Source: Polychytrium aggregatum
Taxonomy: Eukaryota; Chytridiomycota; Chytridiomycetes; Polychytriales
Assembly (NCBI RefSeq): GCF_025602895.1
Contig: NW_026516256.1
Coordinates: 62,001-126,000 of the forward strand
Length of the DNA stretch: 64,000 bases
Direction of reading: 5' to 3'
Positions 12,438-21,517 of the stretch are shown here, piece by piece (the stretch's first letter is position 1; every line of letters starts with the position of its first letter). The position numbers were made by a program, and so were the translations under genes. The notes beneath the pieces are model-generated. The model worked only from the letters and a program-made list of their open reading frames with translations. It did no database searches and had not been told where the DNA came from.

Positions 12438-12640
12438 CACCATCTCACTCGATCGATGGACGGACAGCCAAGTATCAACACCCTCATCTTCATTATGCCA
12501 ATGCTTGCACCGCATCCAAGATCAAACGGGGCTCTCTGGCTGCGTTTCTGCGTCTCGATTTTCGCAGAGTCCTGAACACACATCCACTATGACCAGATAC
12601 CACTATAACCAGATACCGCTGTGACCAGATACCACGACGA

Positions 12641-12700
12641 GAGAGAGATGTTCCCAAGCAAGAGAGATGTTCCCAAGCAAGAGAGATGTTCCTAAGCGAC
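12641..12700. repeat. Three-copy 18-19-bp tandem repeat
   Basis: Units of the form GAGAGATGTTCCCAAGCAA follow one another with a single change in the last copy. The repeat lies downstream of the E2 gene and has no coding sense. Confidence 0.75.
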
Positions 12701-12917
12701 CCTTTCGACTCTTTGCACGGAGCTGTTCCGATGGCCGAATGCATATTGAATCTCAAGACTGTCCTCCCAAAACAACAACTCGGACACAATCGCACGGCCG
12801 GCCCACTGCACCCTAAAAACGTCGTGGTTGATATGAGGGAACGCATATGGGCGCTGTCCCGTTTTGGAGCAAGTTGTATCTGTATCATCCATAGGTCGAT
12901 CCACCGCATCGCCCCGC

Positions 12918-14512
12918 TCAGAGCCGCCTCATCATGGCCCGCTTCTTGTCCGGCTTGTCCATCCGCTTCTCGGCCGGCCGTTTCTTTCCGGCAAGGCTCG
13001 GCCCGTTGTTGACCCCAAGGACCTCGAGGCCGTCGGTGTGCATGGCCATAACCACATCGGCTCCTGCACGCTGGCCATCGGCGGCCCCGGCTCGGTGGCA
13101 GTCGCCCTGTTTCGAGAAGCCGTGCTCGCCTTGGGGTATCGGATGGACTCGGTAGTGGGGCCCGCTCGAGGAGGCTTTGGTCGTCGGTGCCGGTGCATAG
13201 CAGCCTGATTGCGGGGTGCTGGGATCTTCGTCTGTGGGCGAGCCTGACCGATTCTCCTTCCCAAACTCGACCTTTTGATTGGCATGGATGCTCGTCATCA
13301 TCTGGGCATGCCGGGCATACTCCTCGTAGTTCTCCAGCAGCAGGCGGCCAGCCTCTTCGTTCAGCGCAGACTCGGGATTCGGGACGATCAGCAAGCACTT
13401 GATCACCAGGAGCACATGTGCAATACCCAGATCCTTGCTCCAGTCCTTCTTGAGTGTGTTGACGCAGATCTCTCCGAGCTTGGACACGTTCGGATGGAAG
13501 ATTTTTGTTACAAAGTAGCCTGGCGGATCCCGAGAAACGGGCGGCGTTAGATGGGTTGTGGACTGTGCCGCCAGCGAGGCATAGCAACGAGTGTCCCGGC
13601 AGCTCTTACCCTTGGGGGGCGACTGGGGAAAGTCGCTGCCGAGTGTGAGTTTGACCTTGAATGTTCCTCCGGCATAGGGCGTCCCTGTGGATGCACATGA
13701 ATGCTCTGGTTACTTTGTGCTCCAGAGCAGCGGGCGGTGCCGGTTGGGGCTGCATCGAGTGACATCTTTGATACTTGCCTACTGCCTCGGCCCAGATATA
13801 GGTCGCAGTAAAGGTCGTGGGATTGCGAGGGTGATCCAACAATCTTGGTCAGTAACAATCCGGATTCGATCCTGCCGCCGATTGAGGTTGCAGCCGATGA
13901 TAGGTATCGCCAACACATCCTTCGTCCGTACCTGGGCCCTGATAGCGCATTGAATACCCCGCCCCACGCATGCCCAGCAGCGCCATTCGCAAACGGATGC
14001 ATCGAGAGGGTCGAGCGAGCAAGTCAGCAAATCGCGAATGCCGGTTGGCAGGATCCTCTGATCTCGCCGTGGCCATGAAGTCCTCACCACCGCCAACGCC
14101 CATACTGCCCGCTCGCTGTCTGCACCTGCTGTGGGTGCATACTACAGGCGCAGGTGCCATCCAACTCTGCGTCGTCTCGAGATGCGAATGACATGCATGA
14201 CAGGCGATGAACGTGCATACCTGAATCCACGCCTGGACATCCGAAATGTTGGACTCGTTCATCATCACCTTGATTCCCTCCGGAGGGTTTGAGATCAGCC
14301 CACCAAGCTCTGCGGAGGAGGGGTGTCAGATATGCAGTCGGCGCTCGCCCGTGAGTCTCGCATCCGTCGCCTGGCGTCTCGCTCAGGTTTCCAATGATGA
14401 AGCCAGTTGGATGCGTGCCCAGATGCCCATCCTCCAGGGCAGCTTGTCGAGCGCATGCATTCATGCAGGACGCTGATTCCAAGGCCCACCTTTGGTGATC
14501 TTTTTAACGACG
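12918..14512 (-). CDS. UBE2S: UBE2S-type ubiquitin-conjugating enzyme E2 (first exon unresolved)
   Basis: Exons in phase: 14512-14490, 14309-14221, a candidate 7-nt exon 13938-13932, 13684-13610, 13519-12918. The protein reads [20 protein letters not shown], then the UBC core with [19 protein letters not shown] and the active site [20 protein letters not shown] (Cys in EICV), then [20 protein letters not shown], which is diagnostic of UBE2S. The C-terminal extension is charged and ends KKRAMMRRL, like the Leu-Arg-Arg-Leu tail by which animal UBE2S docks on the anaphase-promoting complex. The family extends Lys11 ubiquitin chains on APC/C substrates. The starting exon with the ATG was not identified; an acceptor at 14513 shows it lies upstream. 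Missing exon apart, identity is clear. Confidence 0.88.
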
Positions 14513-15638
14513 CTAGAAGATAAGCTAGCCTGTTTCCGAGGCGGGTGTGGTGTTTAATCGGTCCGCTCGGTTGTCATCACGTTCGCTCATGCGAACAGTT
14601 CGTCGGTCGTGTCAGGTAGCCGACGACTGCCGAGCAGTGCGCTTGGCCATCCTGCAGGCACCAGACGTTGGGGCGGCCGACACCCCTCATCTCGACGCCT
14701 ACCATGGTGCTTTTTTTCAAGCTGCGGGGTCTCTCTGTGTATGAATCGCTCTGGGGGGGGGAGTCGTCGCCTTGGATCGCGGACGTGACGGGAACAGAGC
14801 TGGCGCCGTGCTTCGCCGAACAGAATGCGCCTCGGTTTGTGCAGGATCCGTCCAATCGGGCCAGGCCAAGAAAGACCGCTCACACTGACACCGGCCCAAG
14901 ATCATCGCCGTCGTTGAGACCTGGTACCTACGGCCTGTCCCACAGCCAAACCGTCCTCGAGTCTCGGATCCTCCCGCGGTGCTCGGCATCGGCGGTCATC
15001 AACGACAGCACGCTCGCAGCTCCCACGACACAGAAACGCTGCGCGAATCAACCACCGCACAGAGGGGCGTTGATGAACGAGACATGCATTCTCCAACCTC
15101 GATGCAGAAACGCCGCACGAATCAACCACTGCTTCTGTGGTCGCTTGCTGCTCGTCGTTGGTGATGGCAACGAAACGGTCGACATGGGCAAGCTCAGGGC
15201 GATTGTCTCGGTCGATGGTGAGGGGCGATTCGATACTTCAAGGACAAGGGTGTCAAGAGTGTTCAGATCCCGCACAGGAGGGTGTCGATCGTTCACATTC
15301 AGAATAGTCCCTCATAACGGTGCTCCAGGCTGCTCCCACAGAAAGAACCCAACAGGGAGTTTGATTACTCGCCCGCCATTACGAGGGAAGTGAGGGATGG
15401 ATGGATGGATGGATGGATGGAATGCAAATGGTCGTGTGAGAGGGAATATTTGGTTGCGCTGGCGACGCATTCAGCACTACAGTGATAGCCTACAATCAAT
15501 CAATTGGTGTCGATGGGAAACCCTGGTTGTATATTTGACGTGTTGAATAACAAACGACTTCACTCGACCACTGTCGCTTCACCGGAGCCACTTTGCAAGC
15601 CCACTGTTTGATGCCATCGTCACGAACGAAAATCGGGA
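14513..15638. other. Intergenic region holding the unplaced first E2 exon
   Basis: The start codon of the E2 gene should lie in its first few hundred bases. Candidate ATGs on the minus strand occur near 14590 and 14650 but none joins by a strong donor. A GATG tetranucleotide run is at about 15396-15420. No other gene is supported. Confidence 0.4.
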
Positions 15639-17213
15639 TCAGGGCCACTTGCCGAGGTTTTTGAGGCAATCGATGGATCCTCCAAGACCCTGGTTGGCAG
15701 ACTTGCGGAACCAGAAGATGGCGGTATCGATCTCCACGGGGACACCAAAACCAGCTTCATAGCAAGATGCAAGGGAAAACTGCCCATATGGATTGCCCTG
15801 TTCGGAGGACTTGCGATACCACTCAATTGCCTTGGCGTAGTCCCTGGTGATGCCGTCTCCAGTCAAGTGGCAACCGCCAAACATCCACTGCCCAAACGAG
15901 TTGCCTTGGCTGGCCGACTTGCCGCACCACTTGAAAGCCATCTTGAGGTTCCGCGACACTCCCCCGTTGTAATATGAGTAGCACCTTCCGATCCAGTACT
16001 GACTGTCGCTGTGACCGTCGTTGGCGAGTTGCTCGAAGATGACCGCTGCCTTCTCCCGGTCCTCGGTGGTTCCGAATCCCTGATGCAGACAAACAGCCAT
16101 CAAGTGCCTGCAAAGCCAGTCTCGGTCCGATCCCAGCTGGCACAGCTGGAAGAACTTTGGGGGTGCCGGTGAGTCGGACGAGATATTCTTCCGATACGCT
16201 GCCAGGCACTGGTCCTCTCCGAGCTTGAAATCGTCCGATTGGTTTTCCCGGATGATCTTGGCACCCATTGGCTCGTCGCGCACGGTGCCCCGGCCGAGGT
16301 AGTGCATCCAGCCAACCATGTGGGTGGCGATGGGCTTGATGACTGGGTTGGTGGACTGGGTGCTGACTTCCTGCCAGTGAGCGAGGGCATCGGCGTCGCT
16401 CTGTTCGACTCCGTGACCGATGAATGAGAACCATCCACGGAGGAACACGATGTGGAACCGACCATCTTCGCTGCCTTGATCTGCGGCCTTGGAATACCAC
16501 TCGATGGCTGCATCGTAGTCTTGATCAACACCTTCGCCAACCTCGTAGCAACAGGCAAAGACAATTTGGGCTTGCAGGATCCCACGTTCGGCAAGATTGC
16601 GATACAGCCCGGTGGCCTTGGTGTGATCTTGTTCGACTCCAGTTCCGTTGCGATAACACTGCGCGAGGTGGGACTGCGCCATTGGATGTTGGCCTTCAGC
16701 AGCCTTCATCAGATGTTGGAATATCTGCTGATTCTTGGCATTCTTTATAGGCTCATCGTCGTCGTCAGTCTCACCGTCACCGTCATCGTCATCGCCAGTC
16801 TGACTGTCATCTTTTGCTTCCGAGTCGATCCCAGATTGCAACATCCGAGCCAGGAGATACGAGGCAGCAGCATTGCCCTTATCGGCTTGATCTTCGAGCC
16901 AGGATCGGTCAGTTGTGGCTTGATCATCGCAGTACAGCGAGAGGGCGATTTTGTCGCTGGGTGTGAGACCGATCCGCATCTGTCCATCCGGACGACACAG
17001 TCCTGCCTTCTGACACCAACGGTGGAAGTGAGGCACCTTGGAGCTCAGGAGCGGCCGGGCCCGCTTGCACACTCGGAGGAGAGTCTTGATGGTGCTGAGG
17101 TCGAGGGCGAGTTGGAAGCTGTCGTTGCAGCAGATGATGGTGAAGATATCTGGGTTATGCTCGTTGATGGCCGGTCGAACCGTGTCAGTTGAGGGATGGA
17201 CACTGGCAGCCAT
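15639..17213 (-). CDS. Sel1-repeat protein
   Basis: A single uninterrupted frame of 524 residues with the ATG in good context (GCCATG on the plus strand). After an N-terminal region of about 90 residues there is an acidic Asp-rich insert (around residues 140-155) and then at least seven Sel1-like (TPR-type) repeats, for example AQSHLAQCYRNGTGVEQDHT, FACCYEVGEGVDQDYDAAIE, GRCYSYYNGGVSRNLKMAFK and FGGCHLTGDGITRDYAKAIE. Such solenoids bind other proteins; Sel1L and Hrd3 act in ER-associated degradation, but this protein has no signal peptide or membrane anchor, so only a soluble scaffold role can be proposed. It is the only long gene here without an intron, apart from the transposon genes. Confidence 0.9.
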   Translation of the reverse strand: MAASVHPSTDTVRPAINEHNPDIFTIICCNDSFQLALDLSTIKTLLRVCKRARPLLSSKVPHFHRWCQKAGLCRPDGQMRIGLTPSDKIALSLYCDDQATTDRSWLEDQADKGNAAASYLLARMLQSGIDSEAKDDSQTGDDDDGDGETDDDDEPIKNAKNQQIFQHLMKAAEGQHPMAQSHLAQCYRNGTGVEQDHTKATGLYRNLAERGILQAQIVFACCYEVGEGVDQDYDAAIEWYSKAADQGSEDGRFHIVFLRGWFSFIGHGVEQSDADALAHWQEVSTQSTNPVIKPIATHMVGWMHYLGRGTVRDEPMGAKIIRENQSDDFKLGEDQCLAAYRKNISSDSPAPPKFFQLCQLGSDRDWLCRHLMAVCLHQGFGTTEDREKAAVIFEQLANDGHSDSQYWIGRCYSYYNGGVSRNLKMAFKWCGKSASQGNSFGQWMFGGCHLTGDGITRDYAKAIEWYRKSSEQGNPYGQFSLASCYEAGFGVPVEIDTAIFWFRKSANQGLGGSIDCLKNLGKWP

Positions 17214-17357
17214 GATGCTCGATGTGTGGATTGTGATGAGAGTTCAATGATGATGTCCAGATGATGATGAGACGATGCGAGATGGATGGAATGGAAGGAG
17301 AGTGGCGGGTTGTGGCGAAGCAAACCAGTGCTGGCAAGCCAAACACTGGCCATCCAA

Positions 17358-17358
<1 letters not shown>

Positions 17359-17405
<47 letters not shown>
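17359..17405. repeat. (AC)n microsatellite
   Basis: About 46 bp of uninterrupted AC dinucleotides in the gap between the Sel1-repeat gene and the end of the transposon. Confidence 0.95.
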
Positions 17406-17406
<1 letters not shown>

Positions 17407-17512
17407 CAGCCAGGAAATACCTTCCAGGGTCATGTTTTGCTTGCCAAAATGATACTGGTAACAGTCGTACTCGGTGAAGCTCCCTGGTGTACAAAAACAC
17501 AAACACCATTTA

Positions 17513-17539
17513 CACTTTATTCAGAAAAAAACGGGACAC
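17513..17539 (+). repeat. Terminal inverted repeat, Fanzor side
   Basis: Twenty-seven bases beginning CACTTTATTC and ending in ACGGGACAC. It pairs with the repeat at 21241-21267; the match is strong in the inner half and weak in the outer half. Confidence 0.88.
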
Positions 17540-17675
17540 CACAGCCGTTTCCATGAGCATGTAGTATGTGCTGTGCTTGCGTCAAGCAAAGCCACAAGAA
17601 ATAAAACAGATCACTTTGGCAGCCTCCGAGTGAAGACCGCCGGTCGCTCTCCGATCTCCACAATCGACCTGCATA
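17540..17675 (-). ncRNA. Candidate Fanzor guide-RNA (omega-RNA) scaffold region
   Basis: This is a position-based candidate. In TnpB and Fanzor systems the guide RNA overlaps the 3' end of the nuclease gene and runs out through the adjacent element end, so the guide comes from flanking DNA. Here the segment covers the last 22 codons of the Fanzor gene and the roughly 70-bp untranslated stretch up to the terminal repeat. Support from the window: the 279-bp derivative at 59.9 kb has lost almost everything except the two ends, yet it keeps this segment at about 97% identity. No RNA evidence is available and I have not folded it. Confidence 0.4.
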
Positions 17676-20005
17676 CTATGATCATGTTGCGCGCCGCATT
17701 GACGTCGCGATTCCACACTGTCCGGCAGCTGGGATTCTTGCAGCTCCTGACAAAGTGGGAATTCGCAACACTGGGCGCATCGAGTCCTTCCAACCGAACT
17801 GGCTCCAGGCACTTGGAGCACACTTGCGAGGTGTTGAACTCGTTCGTCGAGACTACCTTGACGCTTCCATGAGGGTGATTGGGACGGCGTCGGTGGTGCT
17901 CGAATTGCTCAAAGTACTGAGCAAACCGCTGCCTCCGAGGGCTGGATGCATAGCCCTTGCCTTGACGCCATGATGCATTGCCAAAGGCGATCACCACATC
18001 GTCCGTATCGGGCGTGCTTCAGGACGGCCTTGTACATCTTGTCGACGGCCACTTGGCGCCTCTTGTGGCCCGTGAAGCGATGGTGACGGGCCTTCTTGCC
18101 AAGGTGGAAGTCGAGCTGCACTCGCAGCTCCGGTCGCAGGACATGAGTGAGATGGACCTTGAAAGCCTCCGAGGACGACACCTTGGGCGAGGGGGTGGTC
18201 GACATCCAGGTCTCGATGCTGAGTCGATACTTCATGGTGTTGTGCCACTTGGTGTTGAACGTATGGCCACACATGTGCTGATAGTGGCCATTGGAGAACG
18301 AGACCACCTCGTCTTGGTGACCTGGTGCTTGGATGACCGCCGTGAAGATGGAGCCGACTCCAGGATCGATGCCAATCCAAGTGGTGCGGTTGGGGTCTGG
18401 GTCGCCGATGTGGGCCTGGATACGCTGCTCGGCAGTCGGAGGAGGCTCGATGGTCTCGGTGCGATCGGTTCGAGGCACAAACTTGACGAGGCCGATGGTG
18501 CATCCAATGCCATCGGTGCTGATCTCGTAGTTGAACAGCTTCCTGTCCCTGACTCGCTCTTGGAAGAGGGAACTACGCAGCTTGAAGCAACTGCGCCAGA
18601 GACGATCCTGGTTGTTGATGCCGTCATCACCTTCTTCCTTGAGCTTGTCCCTGGTGAGTCCAAGGCGCTTCTTTGGACCCAGGAGATTCCAAAGAGTGAC
18701 CGTGTCAATCTTGACATACTTGGCCTTGGCTGTGCACAGAGGGACCATCGTGCACACGGCCGGAGGAGTGTCCAGAGCGAGCTGCTTGAGTGCCCACTTG
18801 ATCCTGGATGCCAGCTTGTTGATCTTGGCCTTGGTGGTGCCGAGCTCAGACTTGACCTTGGCGAACCTCTTGTCGTCGGAGGGAATGCCTCGGGCAGTGA
18901 GCTCGTCCAGCTTGGCCTGGCGCTGCAGCTCGGTGACTCGGAGGGCGGGCATGTCACAGTCGATCCACTTGTGGACATTGTCGACCATCTTGTCTCGGGC
19001 GAGGATTCCCACATGGGGTGAGAGGCGATGGAGGGCCCGGAAGTGGTCCTGGTCGTTGCTGTACCGAAACTCGTCCAGGACGTGGCCAAAGTCGGGATAG
19101 AGGAACTCGATATCGGCCTTGGGTGGAGTCTGCCCTGGTTTCTCTAAGAGCTCAAGACAAGCCTCGATGGCGTCGTGCTTGTGCTTGTTGGCTGGGAAGA
19201 CGGCAGCGCAGAAGCGGCGAAGGAGTCGCCAGTAGGCCAGGTCGAGGTGGGTGGTGCAGTTGGCAGCATAGGCATTGACAGCCAGTGTGAGAAGCTGACT
19301 GTGAGCACCATCAGGCAGACGAGGGGCCGGAGGCAGGTCTGCGTGCCGAGTGGTCTGGTAGTCGCGAAAGGAAGCGACCAGATGCTCGTTGTATTTCTCA
19401 TTGTCCCCGGTCGGGGAGAGGGCATCGGCTTGGACGATCTTGAAGCATTGGCGAACGAAAGCAGGGGTGGACTTGGAGATGACGGGGACGGGAAGATCCT
19501 GCTCGATGCACCGGAGGATGTGCAGGTTGAGCAGCCTGGATGCCTCGAACTGGATCTGGGTCATGGCTGCGACAGTGGCCTGGATCTTGCCCCAGAGGTC
19601 GGGATTGAGCCACTGTTTCTTTGCATTCTTCCAGAAGATGCCGTCCATGGTCTGCTTGAAGCAGCTGAACTGAGGGGCCGATGACCTTCCATCCACGAGT
19701 GGGACGACAGAGCTCTTGAGGGGCCGGTATTTTGGACATTTGCTGGTGTTGCAACGTTCGTGATCGGTGCCATCGCACTGGCGACATCGCTTGCCGGTAC
19801 TCGAGGAAGTAGATGGACCAGGCTCGGTGGGATCGACATCCATTGGATCTGCAGAAGCAGTGGTGGTGAGCGACGGAGCAACAGACGACCAAGCATGCGT
19901 GGGATCAGAATACGAACCAGAGACAGGCTCCGACTGTGACTTGGCTTTCTTGGGCCTGGGTGGCCGAGGCTGGCCATCACCGGTACCCTTACGCTTCGGA
20001 GGCAT
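17611..20005 (-). pseudogene. Fanzor (eukaryotic TnpB-like RNA-guided nuclease), one frameshift
   Basis: Frame 1 (20005-17909) starts at an ATG with basic nuclear-localisation-like PPKRK and RPKKAK, then a Cys/His cluster at residues 74-90 (C-x2-C-x4-H-x2-C-x4-C), an all-helical middle and the RuvC-I motif WIGIDPGVG (Asp about residue 547). Homology then moves to the next frame, which ends at 17611 and holds VVIAFGNASW, STNEFNTSQVCSKC, a second zinc pair SCKNPSC and the RuvC-III motif NRDVNAARNM. The switch falls in a short G run at 18010-18012; no intron fits there. The Glu in NEFNTS may be the relocated RuvC-II glutamate described for Fanzors (from memory). So the gene is full length but frame-broken, unless the base call is wrong. 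It follows the transposase by 38 bp on the same strand. Confidence 0.85.
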
Positions 20006-20043
20006 GGGGGCAGAGGATGCTGGATGCCTGCCAGTGGTACTGG

Positions 20044-21183
20044 TCAGAGCAGAGACTTTTTTTTATCGTACAATAGCGCGATGATCAGATCAAGGCGAGA
20101 TGAGGGAAGAAAGCAGCAGGACGAAGGTGTGGCATTTATACCCGAGAGCAGGAGCCCGTCTTTGCGGGCTGGTTGGAAGTGACCCTGTTCAAAAATCGCC
20201 GAGAGGTTCAAGCCAGGGATGTGAACGTGAGAACGGCGGCTTGATCGGAGGGAACTCAACCCCAGAAGCGCACACTCAATCAGCCGTGGGAAGACATCTG
20301 GAAGCACCCTCCGAACGGCAGACTCAAACAGGGTCACCATCCCGACTCTGAACCCCTCGGACGCATTCAGCGCTGCTGCCTTCCTGTACTGATGCTTCAC
20401 AATCCCAAAGAAGTTCTCGATGGGATTGAAGTCGGGTGAAGCAGGTGGGGTGAAGATCACTGACCATCCTCGGCGCTCGATGCAGTCCAGGACAGGCATT
20501 GTCTTGTGCATGCTGACATTGTCCATCACAATCACAGAGTCGTCTGGGAAGGTCGCTCGCTCAAAGAACTCGACCATCGAGTGTGTCTTGAATGATGTGG
20601 GGATGTACATGCGATGCAGCACACCAGAGTGGTTGATGGCAAATGCAGCCGAGACAGACTTGTGTTTCATGTGATTGCACTGGCGAAGCGGAGCACCCTT
20701 CGGCGAGTATCCGTAAAGAGGGAAAATGGATCTCCTGATCCCCGTCTCATCGACAAAAACGAATCGCCGCGGGTCGATGGAGCGGACCTGGTCCCTGAAC
20801 TGTGCCACTCGCTCATCCAGTCGCTTGGACTTGTAGAGGTGTGTTGCCCTCTTGTGTGAGAGACCTGCTCGGTGGATGGCAGTGTGGCAGAGTGAGAGTG
20901 ATACTTTCCTCTGGGGGATGGACTCGAGCTTGCATCGCAGCACAGGACCAGTCTGGAACGGGTCCTGTTCAATCAGGGTGCGAATGACTGGACATGCCTG
21001 CTCGAAGAAAGTGGATCTGCGAGCTGGGACCCGGGATGGGTCATCCAGCTTGCATCCTCGGTGCCATCGATGGATGGTGCTCTTGGATACACTGAATATG
21101 GAGGCGACCTTACGCAGGCTATGGATGAGGGCGTAGCATCGCAATGCGGCGGTGCGAAAGTCGGATGTGTGGCGAATGGTCAT
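20044..21183 (-). CDS. Tc1/mariner (IS630-type) DD34E transposase
   Basis: An intact frame of 379 residues with ATG at 21183. The N-terminal helix-turn-helix reads LRKVASIFSVSKSTIHRW, a paired-like DNA-binding fold that recognises the terminal repeats. The catalytic triad is visible: Asp145 in FVFVDETGIRR, Asp221 in SVIVMDNVSMHK and Glu256 in DFNPIENFFG, with 34 residues between the second Asp and the Glu, hence DD34E. The enzyme cuts and joins at TA dinucleotides. The start lies 84 bp inside the right end of the element. All catalytic residues are present and no stop interrupts it, so activity is plausible. Confidence 0.95.
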   Translation of the reverse strand: MTIRHTSDFRTAALRCYALIHSLRKVASIFSVSKSTIHRWHRGCKLDDPSRVPARRSTFFEQACPVIRTLIEQDPFQTGPVLRCKLESIPQRKVSLSLCHTAIHRAGLSHKRATHLYKSKRLDERVAQFRDQVRSIDPRRFVFVDETGIRRSIFPLYGYSPKGAPLRQCNHMKHKSVSAAFAINHSGVLHRMYIPTSFKTHSMVEFFERATFPDDSVIVMDNVSMHKTMPVLDCIERRGWSVIFTPPASPDFNPIENFFGIVKHQYRKAAALNASEGFRVGMVTLFESAVRRVLPDVFPRLIECALLGLSSLRSSRRSHVHIPGLNLSAIFEQGHFQPARKDGLLLSGINATPSSCCFLPSSRLDLIIALLYDKKKSLL

Positions 21184-21240
21184 GGCCAGCGCGCGATAGC
21201 ATTGGGTAACAAAATATTCGATGAATGGTCAAAAACCCGG

Positions 21241-21267
21241 GTGTCCCGTTTTTTATTGGATTGCCTG
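21241..21267 (-). repeat. Terminal inverted repeat, transposase side
   Basis: Read on the minus strand it begins CAGGCAATCC and ends ACGGGACAC. It is the partner of 17513-17539 and is identical to the left end of the short derivative at 59888-59914. Confidence 0.9.
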
Positions 21268-21517
21268 TAAACCAACACCCTCTGCCATATACGTCGACTC
21301 CTCTCCAGCGTCACCCTCTTCCTTGGCTCGCTCGATTTCCCGCCCCTGCTCGCCCCATCCCCTAACCCTACCATCCTGCTCGAACTTCCGACATTCACCC
21401 CCGAATCTGAGAAAACGCTGTTGTATCATTTCAGCCCTAACGAACCACGACGATCGAGTCCAGAGCCACCATTCCTTCTCTTGAACGGTGCTAGTGCTTC
21501 CTCAAATCGCGCCTGCC

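Larger units (their letters stand above)
11490..12917. other. Intergenic region rich in short tandem repeats
   Basis: No supported gene. It contains direct repeats of ATGGCCAAAGGTCGTA type at about 12110-12150, a four-copy 14-bp repeat at 12382-12437, ACCAGATACC repeats near 12590-12632, and three copies of an 18-19-bp GAGAGATGTTCCCAAGCAA unit at about 12641-12700. Confidence 0.5.
17511..21269 (-). mobile_element. Tc1/mariner-type transposon carrying transposase and Fanzor
   Basis: The element runs 17513-21267 (3755 bp) and is flanked by TA on both sides (17511-17512, 21268-21269), the target duplication of Tc1/mariner/IS630 elements. Its ends are 27-bp imperfect inverted repeats that share the inner 14 bases AAAAAACGGGACAC. 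Both genes read leftward, transposase first and Fanzor second, with 38 bp between them. The ends are independently confirmed by the short derivative at 59886-60168, which starts and stops at the same bases. The Fanzor-side terminal repeat contains AATAAA in the sense of transcription, which may serve as polyadenylation signal at the element border. The flanks reconstruct an empty site TTTAAA in an AT-rich spot. Confidence 0.92.

Noticed and set aside
16452-17192. Plus-strand open frame of 246 codons
   Set aside because: Antisense shadow of the Sel1-repeat gene; its hydrophobic runs come from the reverse complement of helical repeats.
17909-18000. Intron explaining the Fanzor frame change
   Set aside because: In the stretch where the frames must switch I find no donor-acceptor pair that gives an intron of realistic size, so a one-base indel is the simpler reading.
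17978-19021. Plus-strand open frame of 347 codons inside the transposon
   Set aside because: It is antisense to the Fanzor gene, whose motifs are unmistakable, and shows no motif of its own.
21360-21375. Telomere-like CCCTAACCC
   Set aside because: A single partial unit in the leader of IFT54; no array.
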